Positions 35,086-50,168 of a DNA stretch of 64,000 bases are shown piece by piece. Below the pieces are notes generated by a model that saw only the letters and a program-made list of their open reading frames with translations, was not told the DNA's origin and searched no databases. The translations under genes were made by a program, and so were the position numbers. The stretch is from Mixia osmundae IAM 14324 (Eukaryota; Basidiomycota; Mixiomycetes; Mixiales; Mixiaceae): positions 1,238,577 through 1,302,576 of the forward strand of contig NW_014575561.1 in assembly GCF_000708205.1 (NCBI RefSeq). Direction: 5' to 3'. Position 1 is the first letter of the stretch, and every line of letters starts with the position of its first letter.

Positions 35086-36928
35086 ATGGAAGCAACGAGC
35101 CCCGCTACCAGCACGGATCAAGCGCCTGACGCTGGGCTAGCATCAGCAGACCATGATACCCCCGAGCTTGCGGCTGGTGGCCAGTCAGAGCTACCAGATC
35201 AGGCGACATCTCAGACGGCACAGAGCGAATCAGAGAGCGACGAGGAGGAGACCAGCGATGATGAGCCGGTACCGGCTGCTGTGCTCCAGCGAGAGAAGCG
35301 CTCTGGAGCAGGTGCAAAGTAAGCCTGCCTGTCCTAGCAGCGACACGAGGCCTACTCATCTTTCCCCCTTAGGATGCGAGAGATGCTACATCAGGAGCTC
35401 GAAGAGGAGGAAGTCTTTGCGGAAGAAGAGAACGATCAAGAGTTTGCTGCCAAAGGTGTGCCGCCCGTGTGTACCCTCAAGGGTCGATCGGCTCATCCGA
35501 GGATGCAGATGAGGAGGACATGTTCGATTCAGACTTTGGGTCCACTGGCTCGGAAGCCTCGGAAACAGACGATGGCGCTCCCGCAGTTCGGCACAGGCCA
35601 CACGCTAGCACGAGCAAGCTATCCAAGGGCAAGGCAAGCTCTGCTCCTCGACTTGACTCGCAATCGAGCTGACCAGCGCTGTAGCGACGCGACGAGGGCT
35701 TATACGCCAACATGCCAGCAATTGCTCGGGCTGCCAAGGCGGCTGCCCGAGCAGAACAAGCGAAACTCGACGGCCCACAACCTATCAAGCGGAGAGCGCA
35801 GCAGCTGCAGACTAGCTTGTCGAGTGAAGCACGTCGAACGAGCTCGCGCAGATCTGCCGTCGAGTTGCGCGAGGCCATAGACACCCGCCTGCAGGATAGG
35901 GAAGCACGTACTGCGCAGATCGTCAATAGACCGAAAGTAAAGCGGCGGCGTAGCCTCAATCAAGCCGATCTCATCGATATGGCGCTTCAACAGGAAGAGA
36001 TATCCCGCACATTCCTCAGAGAGCTGTCAAGGCTCGAGGAAGAGTACCGCGTGGCCCAGCGAACACATCAAATCAGAACAGCCATGCAAGGTCCCGTTCT
36101 GCGTTTCGTCAGCCGCATCGAAGACCACACTCGCGCGCTCGTCGAGGAAGTCTCTGTCGCTCCTGTCGATGCAGAACCACCCTTGCAGCCGCCGAACGAC
36201 AACGCATCCACGTTGCCCGCGAATGAGCCCACAGTGGCAGGCAGCCGGACCGACACGCCACTGACAGCGTATTCGAGTGACTTAGCACCTGCATCGTCAC
36301 CCCGACTGGTTGCCCTCGCGTCGACTCCTGCCTCTGACAAGACAAGTGCCTTGGAAACCGAGCCTCGCCCGAGTATTCCTTGCACCGCTGTCAAGAACGA
36401 GACAGAGTCCACAGAAATGCAGAGATCGCTGCCGGAACCACGTCCAGCTGGTTCGCTCACCACCGAGCGAGCCATACCCATCGTTCTGGGCAGACACGCC
36501 TTGAACATCGAGCCGTCCAACCAGCCTGCCTTAAAACGCGTCAAGTCAGATGCACCCGAGCCGCAGGGACCTCACTCCCGCAACTACCTAATCTTGGACG
36601 ATTGGTCGGGTAGCAAACACGATATGATGACAGCAATCTTCGGAGAGCATGCAGACTGGAAGAACCTGCGTGTGGTCTCTATCAAGAACCGTGCGACGAG
36701 TGAGCTTCTCGTGTGTGCACCATTCAGAGTGCTGACAGTGCCTGCTTGTCAGATCGCAGAGTGCCCCTATGCGCGATCACAGGCTTGCCATCGAATTACA
36801 AAGACCCTAAGTCAGGCGTGCCCTACGCCGTTCCATCTGCCTATCCGGTCATACGAGATACACTCAATCACAAGTATGTCTGGAGCCCCGTGCTAGATTG
36901 CTATGTCAGCAGGGAGGACTCTCTGTAA
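35086..36928 (+). CDS. VPS72: SWR1 complex subunit VPS72/SWC2 (YL1)
   Basis: Exons 35086-35318, 35373-35455, 35509-35633, 35685-36699 and 36753-36928; 543 residues. YL1 binds histone variant H2A.Z and helps SWR1 deposit it. The acidic N-terminus (SESESDEEETSDDE), the REKRSGAGAKMREML motif that replaces the usual RxxRSTAGNR, and the EEDMFDSDFGSTGSE segment match the H2A.Z-binding part. The C-terminal YL1_C domain is clear: PLCAITGLPSNYKDPKSGVP then YAVPSAYPVIRD. Intron 3 (35634-35684) uses a GC donor (AG|GCAAGC). The intron 2 ends could be shifted by one to three residues. Confidence 0.93.
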
Positions 36929-37101
36929 TCATTTGAGGATCTTGCAGTCCAATGCATACTCGCCGTAGCCGAGTGCAATCATCATATCGATCATGTCGTG
37001 GGACATAAATGCCTGAAGGTCGACGATTGAACGTCGACGAACGCCAACGCGCTTGTTATTAATTGTTGGCTATCTCGACCTTGAGCTCGAGCTCGAGCGT
37101 C

Positions 37102-38390
37102 ATGGACGATACAATGACAGATGGCAGCAATGAAGGCAAGAGATCCTTGATAAGCTCTACCATCGAGAGCGGCTTGACGATCAGTGTGTCCGTACCCGGC
37201 CTGCCATTGGGATTTGCCGTGACGAGCTCATGCCGAGAGTTGTCGTCCTTCACAGCCATCCACTGCCGATCCTCAACATCTCTGAACATCTCACTCGTAC
37301 TCAGTGCCAGACAGGTCAACGCGATGTGCGGGGTATGTCTTTGGCATTCAGACTCTTGTGACTGCCCGATCCAGAGCTTCACAGTCGCCGGAGCGCTCAT
37401 CGGCACTCAATCTGGCCGAGAGATCAAGGTCAATAACACCTTTGAGATCCAAGTGGAAGGCACAAAGATTGAGCATGGGCTCCTCGTCTTTAGGAGGGAC
37501 CAATGTGCGCATCAGATCCACTGACCTGTCGAGGCTCACTCACGAGCAATGCTGCCATCAGTCAAGCAGGTCTTTCCAGTCTACGACATCCTGGGATGGT
37601 ACACCGTCGGCAGTCAACCGACAGAGATCGAACTCGCTATCCACGAAGAGCTGCTTGCCTACAATGAGTCGCCCATCTTGCTCCAGCTCATGCCAGATCA
37701 AATTGGGTCCAGCAAGGACTTGCCCATCGCCTGCTTCGAACGACACATGGAAATCATCGACAACCAACCCCAAACGCAATTCATCCGCGCAGCTCACCGC
37801 GTAGAAACTGGCGAAGCTGAACGTATCGCCGTCGATCATGTATCCAAGCCGTCCAGCTCGGGTCGAGGCGGCGGCGACTCCACAGGTCTGTGCATGCCTT
37901 CGCCAGATCTGTGGTACTGACCAGAGTCCACACAGCCGTCTCCAACATGGTCACGCAACGCAATGCGATCAGAATGCTCCACGAAAGAGTGGTACTCATC
38001 TCGCGCTATCTCGACGCAGTGGCGACAGGTGCGATCGCACGCGACGACGTGCTCCTTCGTCAGATCTCTGCTCTGGTCAAAAGTGTGCCTGCGAGTGATC
38101 CTCACGAGCTCGGCGCGGAGTATCATGTGGTCAGCATTCTGCAGACGATCTTCTTGTCCGCGCTCACGGGACAGCAGGAGAGCAACAATGTGGCGCTCAC
38201 AAACCTACTCGCTAAGATGACAGAAGGACTCCAGACGACAAATCAGGTGCGAGGATCCTGCGAGCAGCGATCACAAATGCTGACTTTGTCACAGTACATC
38301 GATCGGTTCAGTCTTACCCGGACACAAGCGAACGGTCAGACAGGATCTGGCCGAGACGCTGGAACCCGTCAACGGAGAGGACGTGGCTGA
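37102..38390 (+). CDS. CSN6: COP9 signalosome subunit 6 (CSN6)
   Basis: Exons 37102-37183, 37240-37332, 37385-37504, 37562-37885, 37927-38246 and 38295-38390; 344 residues. CSN6 is the non-catalytic MPN subunit of the COP9 signalosome, which removes NEDD8 from cullins. The MPN domain shows HSHPLPILNISEHLTR, GALIGTQSGREIKVNNTFEI and KQVFPVYDILGWYTVG, followed by TGEAERIAVDHV and a helical C-terminus. It lacks the JAMM metal-binding His-x-His pattern of CSN5, as expected. Two introns end in tandem AGAG and one is only 41 bp. Intron 5 (48 bp) is in frame without stops. Confidence 0.93.
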
Positions 38391-38467
38391 TCAGTATCGC
38401 CTGCCGCTCGAAATCAAGGGCTCCTCCAAGAATGCAATGAGTGATGTTGTTGACATGCAAAGTGTTG

Positions 38468-40282
38468 CTATTGCTGTATTGTCGCACCTGCGCTGCCCAG
38501 CGTACCCGCGTAGAGCAGCAATCGACCCCAATTTTGAACGACTACACGAAGATTGCCGTCGTTCTTGCGCAGAGTCGTTAAGCCGCTTGCGAGGAAGACG
38601 AGGATCGCGAAATCTGTCATGAATCTGCGGGACAGCTGTAGCAGTGACGAAAAGAGAGCGACTGCAAGAGCCCGCAAGTTGATTCTACTGAACGACGGGA
38701 CTGATGCAGCGTCACGCAACCGCAGTTGAACCAGCAGTCGAGCCAGTATGCCACGCAAGAATACGACGAGCGGCGAGGAATTCGCTCGCGGCGATGCAGC
38801 TGGTCGCGAGCTTTCTAGCGCCTGCAAACGCTCATGCAGGGCAGCAAGCGAGACCTGTATGTTGTCCAGAGCCCTGTCGAGTGCAGGTCTAGATGATCCG
38901 GCTTGCGCCCTGGCAGTTAGAGCAGCTTGTGGCGAGACAGGTCTCGCGCCGCCAATGTAAGAGCCTGGCGCGAGCGAGTGCGGCCTCGAGGGCGGTCTCT
39001 GTACATAGTGAGACTGTCCGGCTAAGTAGTTGGGGCTCATCATCGGTCGATGAGGGTATCCTGGGTGCGCTTGCGTTGCATATACTGAACCTGGTCTCCC
39101 TTGCTGAGCGTAGTACTGACCGGGAGTCGGCGGCTGCGATCTGACGGGACCTGCGACAGCTGAGCTATATACACTGTTTGTGCGCGGAGGAGCTGGAGGA
39201 TGCATGAGTGTCTGGGACGCTGCTAAGGGTCTCGGTTGTCGATGATGAGATTGACTTGCAGCAGCTGAGCCATCAAAGCCGGCCGCACCCCCTTGCTGAT
39301 CGTGTGCTTCATCGGTGAAGCTCCCATCGTCTGTAGACGCATCGTCTGTCGAGTCCTGCGAGTTCTGTCTAGCTTGCGGACGTCGCTGCCCGACCGCACG
39401 CTGCTGCTGATCGACTGCGCGCAGGCTGCTTGCTGTCAGGGGCGTGCCGCCTGGGAGAGCATGAGCTCTCCGGGACGTCGATTCTCGCGTAGCTCGCGGG
39501 AGACGCTCCTCCTCTGTAGATGACGACGTCGACATGGCCGACTGTGACGTTAAACCTACAAAGGCTTCAGTTTGAGCAAGCGCGCACGTACGAGACACCT
39601 ACTATCAGGCGCGGCAGCGGGATTGCGAGTCTCGCGAGGACCGTGACTATCCAAGTCCTTGATGAGTGTAAGGGCCGTCGGCCTGTCTGAGAAGGTTCTA
39701 AGGATCTGTACGCCATAGAATCGCGTCAGTCGAGGTAGTTCGTGGTGGATCATCGTGACCCACGCTTCGCAGTGCATCGATATAGGCTGCCTTTGCTTGT
39801 ACTGGCGTCAGGTGAGCTCTACGCTTCCATGCGTCCCACTTTGCTCGTCCCAGCATGTCCAACATGCCCGGTCGCGCTGTGCTGGGTGGTCCCTCCGTGG
39901 CTAGCTTGCGGCGTCAGATGACCGGCACGATCAAATCAAAAGCTTCTGACCTTGCTTGTACAGACTGGATGCGGACCGTCAGCAACACTTCAGAGGCACT
40001 TGAAAGAGGCTGACCTATACAAGAGCAACTTGTCCTCGTAACTTGTCTGTTTTGCGCAATCTCATGAGCTGCCGCTTGTTGAGATGATCAGCGCACACAC
40101 CTGGATCGGCCCGCTCTTGGGCAGACTGGATGAGCCATAGGTCAGCCATGTCTGCGAAAGGGCGTCCATCAGAAGCACCTCTGTATCATATCGACTGCGC
40201 GCTCGAATTGCCTGTGCTCGAGCGGTCAGACATGGTTGCTTGCATGCTTCCATCGAACGTACGCATCGATTGCTCGCTCCAT
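38468..40282 (-). CDS. Acyl-CoA-binding membrane protein (ACBD5/ATG37-like)
   Basis: Exons 40263-40282, 40179-40211, 40101-40125, 40015-40046, 39951-39964, 39764-39900, 39603-39705 and 38468-39555; 483 residues. The first five exons are 20, 33, 25, 32 and 14 nt and encode the ACB domain: FERAVDMIQSLPKSGPIQ, LLLYSLYKQATEGPP, then GRAKWDAWKRRAHL and AAYIDALRSILRTFSD. A long Ser/Pro/Gln-rich linker follows, then a predicted coiled coil (LDRALDNIQVSLAALHERLQ) and a C-terminal membrane segment (FMTDFAILVFLASGL). That layout matches ACBD5/ATG37, tail-anchored peroxisomal or ER proteins handling very-long-chain acyl-CoA and pexophagy. Confidence 0.9.
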
Positions 40283-40506
40283 GCCGTGCGATGGCGTCAC
40301 GAAGGGTCAGCCGGACAGCCAAGTCTGACGGGCGACCGGCAACGACGTGTTCAGTCGGTACAGAACGCGTCTCGCGTCTAGCCTAAGCAGTCTCGCGGGG
40401 TCTCGGGCCTCAGGCTCTGCCCGACTTGATGCATCGATCAGGCAAGCTAAGCGCGGGACTTACGGCGCTTGGCACACAGAGATAGCATCCTGCTCAAGAT
40501 GACGAC

Positions 40507-41403
40507 CTATCCGTAAGTATTCTGGATCTTGTGCTTGATGCTTCCGGCAGGTACTGGGGCCAACGGTGAGCAAGTGTCTGACCGTAATGCAACGTCTCAA
40601 CGCACCATCGGTTTCGATCGCAGGCTCGCATGCAGGATCGCCATATGTCAAAGCATAGATCGGTCCGCAGAGAAGTTTCAGCTTGCTTGTGGTGCGAGCC
40701 GAATTAATTTTGACTGCTATCCAGGGTCAGCCTCGCGCTTTGCTTGGCGTCGCGACGAGCTTGCCTTTCGTTGTACCTACCGAAAAGGTGATATCAATGT
40801 CCGCGAGGCAGCATCGACGAGGCCATCCTTCGACTTGTTTGCTCACTGCCTGTGGGCGCTCCGACCAACCGACAGTGACCCATATCTCGTTGGCTCCTGC
40901 AGGGTTCTCATTTGATGAGTCTGTGCTGCCCGACGTAATCTCCTGGGCGTTTAGATCGCCATCAGGATTTGCTCGCGCTCTCGTGAAAAGTCTTACGAAG
41001 CTGACGTGTGCAGGCCGATGTTCGTCCGTCGCTTCAAGGGCGGTAAAGACGAATCTATGCTGTATCGGCGAGCTGAGCCACGATCGACTATGTCATTGAG
41101 AGTTGCATACACTATCGGACTTCAAGACGACGGCATGTCCCCTGATAGTTTGCTGGGCCTGTATTGATGTGACCGATACCCTGAGACTGGCGCAAACAAA
41201 GATCGGAACGTAAGGCGCACTTTAAAGGAAGCAACGATGGAGTAGTCGATTGAGCGCTTGGAGAAGGCTCGCGATTCGGGAGTGGGACGAGCTCGGCGTA
41301 TGTTGAAGTTTTCCTTGCGGACACTGAGCTTGGACGTGTTTTCCCCTATGGCGCTGGCGAAGCGGCACAATATGATGAGCGTTGCCAATATGATTGTATA
41401 CAT
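40507..41403 (-). CDS. Secreted Kex2-type proprotein of unknown family, copy B
   Basis: Exons 41221-41403, 41111-41158, 40997-41059, 40777-40942, 40606-40713 and 40507-40553 (183, 48, 63, 166, 108, 47 nt); 204 residues. An N-terminal hydrophobic run (IILATLIILCRFASA) is a likely signal peptide. A KR dibasic site at residues 49-50, just before SIDYS, fits Kex2 processing and would release about 154 residues. The mature part has AQQTIRGHAVVLKSDS, HRFVFTALEATDEHRPAHV, NEIWVTVGWSERP, WPRRCCLADIDITFSV and LCGPIYALTYGDPACEP, with four cysteines aligned to copy A. No domain recognised. The intron 4 donor has a nearby alternative. Confidence 0.85.
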
Positions 41404-41903
41404 AGTCGTCGGTCGTGGGAGGACGGGCGGTGCTCCTTGGCCGGGACAAGTTGCTCAGATAGTACACAACTAAGGTGTTGTCAAGGAGCGCTTCACCGCT
41501 GCATGCTGACTGGATGTCAAGGCGACGCCTACTCAGGGGGAGCCGCGGAAGTCCGTATTGTAGCGGTTGCAGGCGTCTGTATGCGGCCTCGGGAGCACTG
41601 TGCTCGTAGTCGATTGATCAATCAGGGAAATGCACGTCTTTACCGCTTATGGAGAGTGTTGCTATTGTAATGCCGCGCAGGTGCTCATCCTGACTTTCAC
41701 CCAAACCGACTCCAGAGCCTCGGCAGCAACGGGCGACCGGACCCGCAAAACGCGCTCGATCGCTGCATTGCTACTGCGCCGCCACATGTCGAATGGATAA
41801 TAGCTCGTTTTTGTCTCAATCGTGGCTGATGCAGTCGGTCGCAGCGGGAGAGGAAGTCGACTCCCTCGAATCGCAATGTAAGAGTTTGAATTAGAGTCTC
41901 GAG
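41404..41903. other. Intergenic between the two secreted paralogues, with two palindromes
   Basis: About 500 bp separates the stop of copy A from the start of copy B and should hold the copy B promoter. Near the middle are a hairpin GAGCACTGTGCTC (41593-41605) and, seven bases on, the 12-bp perfect palindrome GATTGATCAATC (41612-41623). No transposon-like ends or third gene copy were recognised. Confidence 0.6.
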
Positions 41904-42805
41904 CTAGCCAGAACTGTTCTCTATACCAGCATCGATCGAGCCAGAACGCACTGATGGCGACGCGATGATGAGCGAGATTCCGAAGTCGTGATGTTCCGAG
42001 GCGCACCTTTCTTGCCGAGCGGAGGATTGCATGCAGCGTCACCGTATGTCAAGGCGTAAATCGGTCCGCATTTGAGCTCAAGGATCTTTCGAAGGCTCAT
42101 CCTGTTGATCTTGACTGCTCGCTCATGTGAGCGTGCAGCTACGCTTTCTCCATGCATGTGACTTACCCGTATAGAGGCCGACCGAAAACGTCAGATCAAA
42201 ATCGGCCAGACAGCACTGGCGAGGCCATCCTATAACCTCTTTGCTTTCCTGCTCCGGCCGTTCCGACCAGCCGACGGTCACCCAGATCTCGTCCGTTTGG
42301 GCGGGATCGTCAGCAGAGCTACTGACACTGCCTGATGTGATCATCTATGTGAAGACAAACGTCACGAGCACGACTCGTGGAAGTTTTGTATGACGCCTTA
42401 CAAAGTCGACGTGAGCAGGTCTGTGCCGGCCGTATCCGGGTACCGCTGTGAAAACAAAACGGCGCTGGAAGCAGGACGCTCAGCTGCACATCTGTAGGTC
42501 CGTGACAGTTTACAGTCTCAGATTTAAGGACAACGTTAAATCCTTTGACGGTAGTTTGTGCCTGCATGCCAGGGATCGGGTGAGGATGGTCCAGATTGAA
42601 TCGGACTCGTCGCTCGTACACTGAAGGAGACGCCAACAGAGTAATCTAAGGAGCGTTTGGTGAGGTTTTGCCCGTCAAGAAGTGAAGAGGCGCTGTCCTC
42701 GAACTGCAAGCGCCTGATGCTCATCGCATAAGGCAGCGAGGCGCTCGCTGTCCTGAACGACCATGCTACGAGCGCGAAGGCGGCGACATGTTTGGCTGTA
42801 TACAT
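41904..42805 (-). CDS. Secreted Kex2-type proprotein of unknown family, copy A
   Basis: Exons 42620-42805, 42514-42561, 42402-42464, 42167-42344, 42007-42114 and 41904-41950 (186, 48, 63, 178, 108, 47 nt); 209 residues. Architecture, intron phases and four of six exon lengths are the same as copy B. A signal-like N-terminus (VAAFALVAWSFRTASA) and a KR site at residues 50-51 before SLDYS are present; the mature part would be about 158 residues. Conserved blocks: AQTTVKGFNVVLKSET, RRFVFTAVPGYGRHRPAHV, DEIWVTVGWSERP, WPRQCCLADFDLTFSV and KCGPIYALTYGDAACNP. Function unknown; it could be a cell-surface protein, hydrolase or effector. The two begin identically with ATGTATACA. Confidence 0.87.
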
Positions 42806-43118
42806 CACGAGCGAGCGATCGCTAACTGTTTGTCCTCTATGCAAAGTCATAACAGGAGGCGGGGGATGGTTGTCGAGGTTCCAGAAGGCTAACAACTGTT
42901 GCCGAGGAGACAGGAAAGATGACGTGGGTTCCTCACAGTCACGGAAGGCGGCCGCGAGATGAGGCGCCTGAACGGCCAGGTCTACGTACACGTCTAGGCG
43001 TCTGATCGGCAAGAAGTTGCGCGTTAATCGTTGCCCGCGCGAACTCGGCGACTCGTCGGCTGCCGTGTCAGCGGCCAGGGACGGCTCGACGTTCAGCACT
43101 GCTCGACGTTATCATGAT
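42806..43118. promoter_or_regulatory. Shared divergent promoter region
   Basis: The 313 bp between the start codon of secreted copy A (minus) and the Golgi-type membrane protein (plus) should contain both promoters. No TATA box or clear transcription-factor site was identified by eye. Confidence 0.4.
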
Positions 43119-44998
43119 ATGGTGACAGGGAGTTACTTACCTGTACCGAACGGCAAGGCGAGCCATGACCGTCTCACTCGCTCCAGAGGCCTGCTCCTCG
43201 AGTTCCGACGACGACACTATATTCTTGCGCTCTTTGCGCTCCTCACGCTGTTCGTCCTCGTACGACAGCCTCATGTGACCCAAGCAGAGCCAAATCATAC
43301 CCGCTACGAAGTGCCGCACCCTATAGCCGACTCTCTGCTCGACGCAGGCGACGGAAAGGCAGCATCAGCCGAATTGCTTGCAGCCGCGCAAGACGATGAC
43401 GCACCTGACGACTCTGACGGCGTGTCTGGCGAGCTTGGCTTCGATGCAGATCAGCTCTTGCCAAGCTGGGGTAGCCCGGTACCCTTAGCGCTCGAGGCTA
43501 TCAAGGAGCTCGTCGGCATCCGCCCACAGTTCATCGTGCTCGACTATCCGAGTCCATCAAGCTGGCCCCAGCAGAGGCGTTTGATTGAGTCCTGCCTCGA
43601 GTTCGGTCGTCTCTTCGAGCGGATACCAATCATTCCAGACTCGATCTGGACTCATAGATGCGTCGAGGGTAACGACTGCAGTCGACATGCCATCAAGACG
43701 CAAGTCATCGACGGCCAGCAATACTTTCAGCTCGATATTGCTCATTTTGTGGACATGAGCCATCTGCGATCGACCTACGGACCTGTCATAACTCTGTACG
43801 AATACTGTCTCCACTTTGGGCTGAGCCCAAAGCGGATCAGGATCGACGGTCTATGGGACCACAAACTCTACCACCTAGCGCCGGGCGCAGAGCCGGTTGA
43901 GTCAATTCTGACAGAATCAAATGGAGCCTCTCTCTTCACGTTGCCGGAGGGACAATATGAGCACACGGACACTTTGCGCGTAGACACGCGCGCAGGCCAA
44001 GACGACGCCCCATGGGACAACAAGACAACGACGCTTGGCCTAACGCACGAAGCCGTACTCGAACGCATGTCTAACAGCAGGGTCCTATCGATCGATGCCT
44101 TACGCGAAGCTCTACAGCGCGATGGCGAGTTCGATTTGCCAGACGAAGACAGCCTCTTGATCGAAGATTTGAAGCGAGTCGGCTTCGTGGCTTTGTACAC
44201 ATACTCGAGTGTCTGGCAGGCATCTGGGGCGCTCGTCGCCCCAGATACTCAGATCGCTCCGGCTGCAATGGTGCACGGCCTGGCGCAGAATTTCGTCGTG
44301 CCAGACGATGTCTTTCTCTTGCAGGGCTCTTTGCCCGTCTGCCTGGGTGGCATGCGCTACAGCACAAGCGACGCACGCGACAGACACACCGCCATGATGC
44401 TCGAGAGCCTAGTGCCACCCCAGCACATTCAGAGCGTCGCGGCCTCAATGGCGCTCGCCTTCTCGACTGCAGCAGATGGACGCGCCTGGACGGGCATCGA
44501 TCTCTCGCCATCCGGTGCCTATCCCTTGTCTTTTCGCCAACTTGGCTGATGCTTCGTGGCACAGAGGGGTCTCGTCAAGACAGTCTGGCAGCACAGACCC
44601 TTGACAAGCTGCATGCCGCTCGCATCGCGCTTCGCTCGCACATTGGTCCCAACCGTGCACCAGAAGAGGACGATGCGTACGTGTCTTGCACGGCATGAGC
44701 GCAGTTCCTGATGAAGTCGTGCAGCTTCTACTTCTACACCAATCAGCCGGAATCCTCGGCCGAGGTCGTGCAGCTGCGTGAGAATCGCGGGATCGTTTTA
44801 CAAAATATGCTCGCGCCCGCCGATCGACGAGAGCTCGGATACGCTGCAGACTTCCCTGATCTCCTGGACATACTCTATGAGCAGCTACTCGCGAGATCCG
44901 ATTACTTCATTGGCAGTCTCAATAGCACTCTGTCGGGCGGTGTACTCAATTCCCGGCAAGCTCGCGGTGGCGAGTCCTGGTCCTATACCACGATGTAA
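43119..44998 (+). CDS. Golgi-type membrane protein, possible O-fucosyltransferase-like glycosyltransferase
   Basis: Exons 43119-44514, 44565-44676 and 44725-44998; 593 residues. A short cytosolic tail is followed by one membrane helix (ILALFALLTLFVLV) and a large lumenal part, the type II layout of Golgi glycosyltransferases. The C-terminal segment RSDYFIGSLNSTLSGGVLN resembles the end of O-fucosyltransferase-superfamily proteins, and FIVLDYPSPSSWPQQRRLIE may be the first nucleotide-binding strand. The family call is tentative, because a classic HLRRGDF block was not found. The start was chosen at the ATG immediately before the short tail. Confidence 0.7.
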
Positions 44999-45125
44999 CA
45001 CATTTCCTATCTGTAAGCTCTGTTGTCAGTCACCGCGTGTAGAGCCAGAGGTTGCACGACTGCTTGCTCTCCGTGGACGCAATGAAACAAACGCTGTGAT
45101 GCATCTACGCAGGAATTTCACTAGT

Positions 45126-50033
<4,908 letters not shown>

Positions 50034-50168
50034 CCTCGGAACACAGTGAGCGCGATAGTCCTGGAGCCTGGAGTTTGGTCTCAATTTCAATTCGCGACGA
50101 AGATCCTCGCGATCTGGGAGGGCGGCAACACACAGATCATGCGAGGTCGGATGAGAGGAGCATGCATC

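Noticed and set aside
41662-42042. Minus-strand 126-codon frame downstream of secreted copy A
   Set aside because: It overlaps the last exons of copy A in another frame and has no counterpart near copy B.
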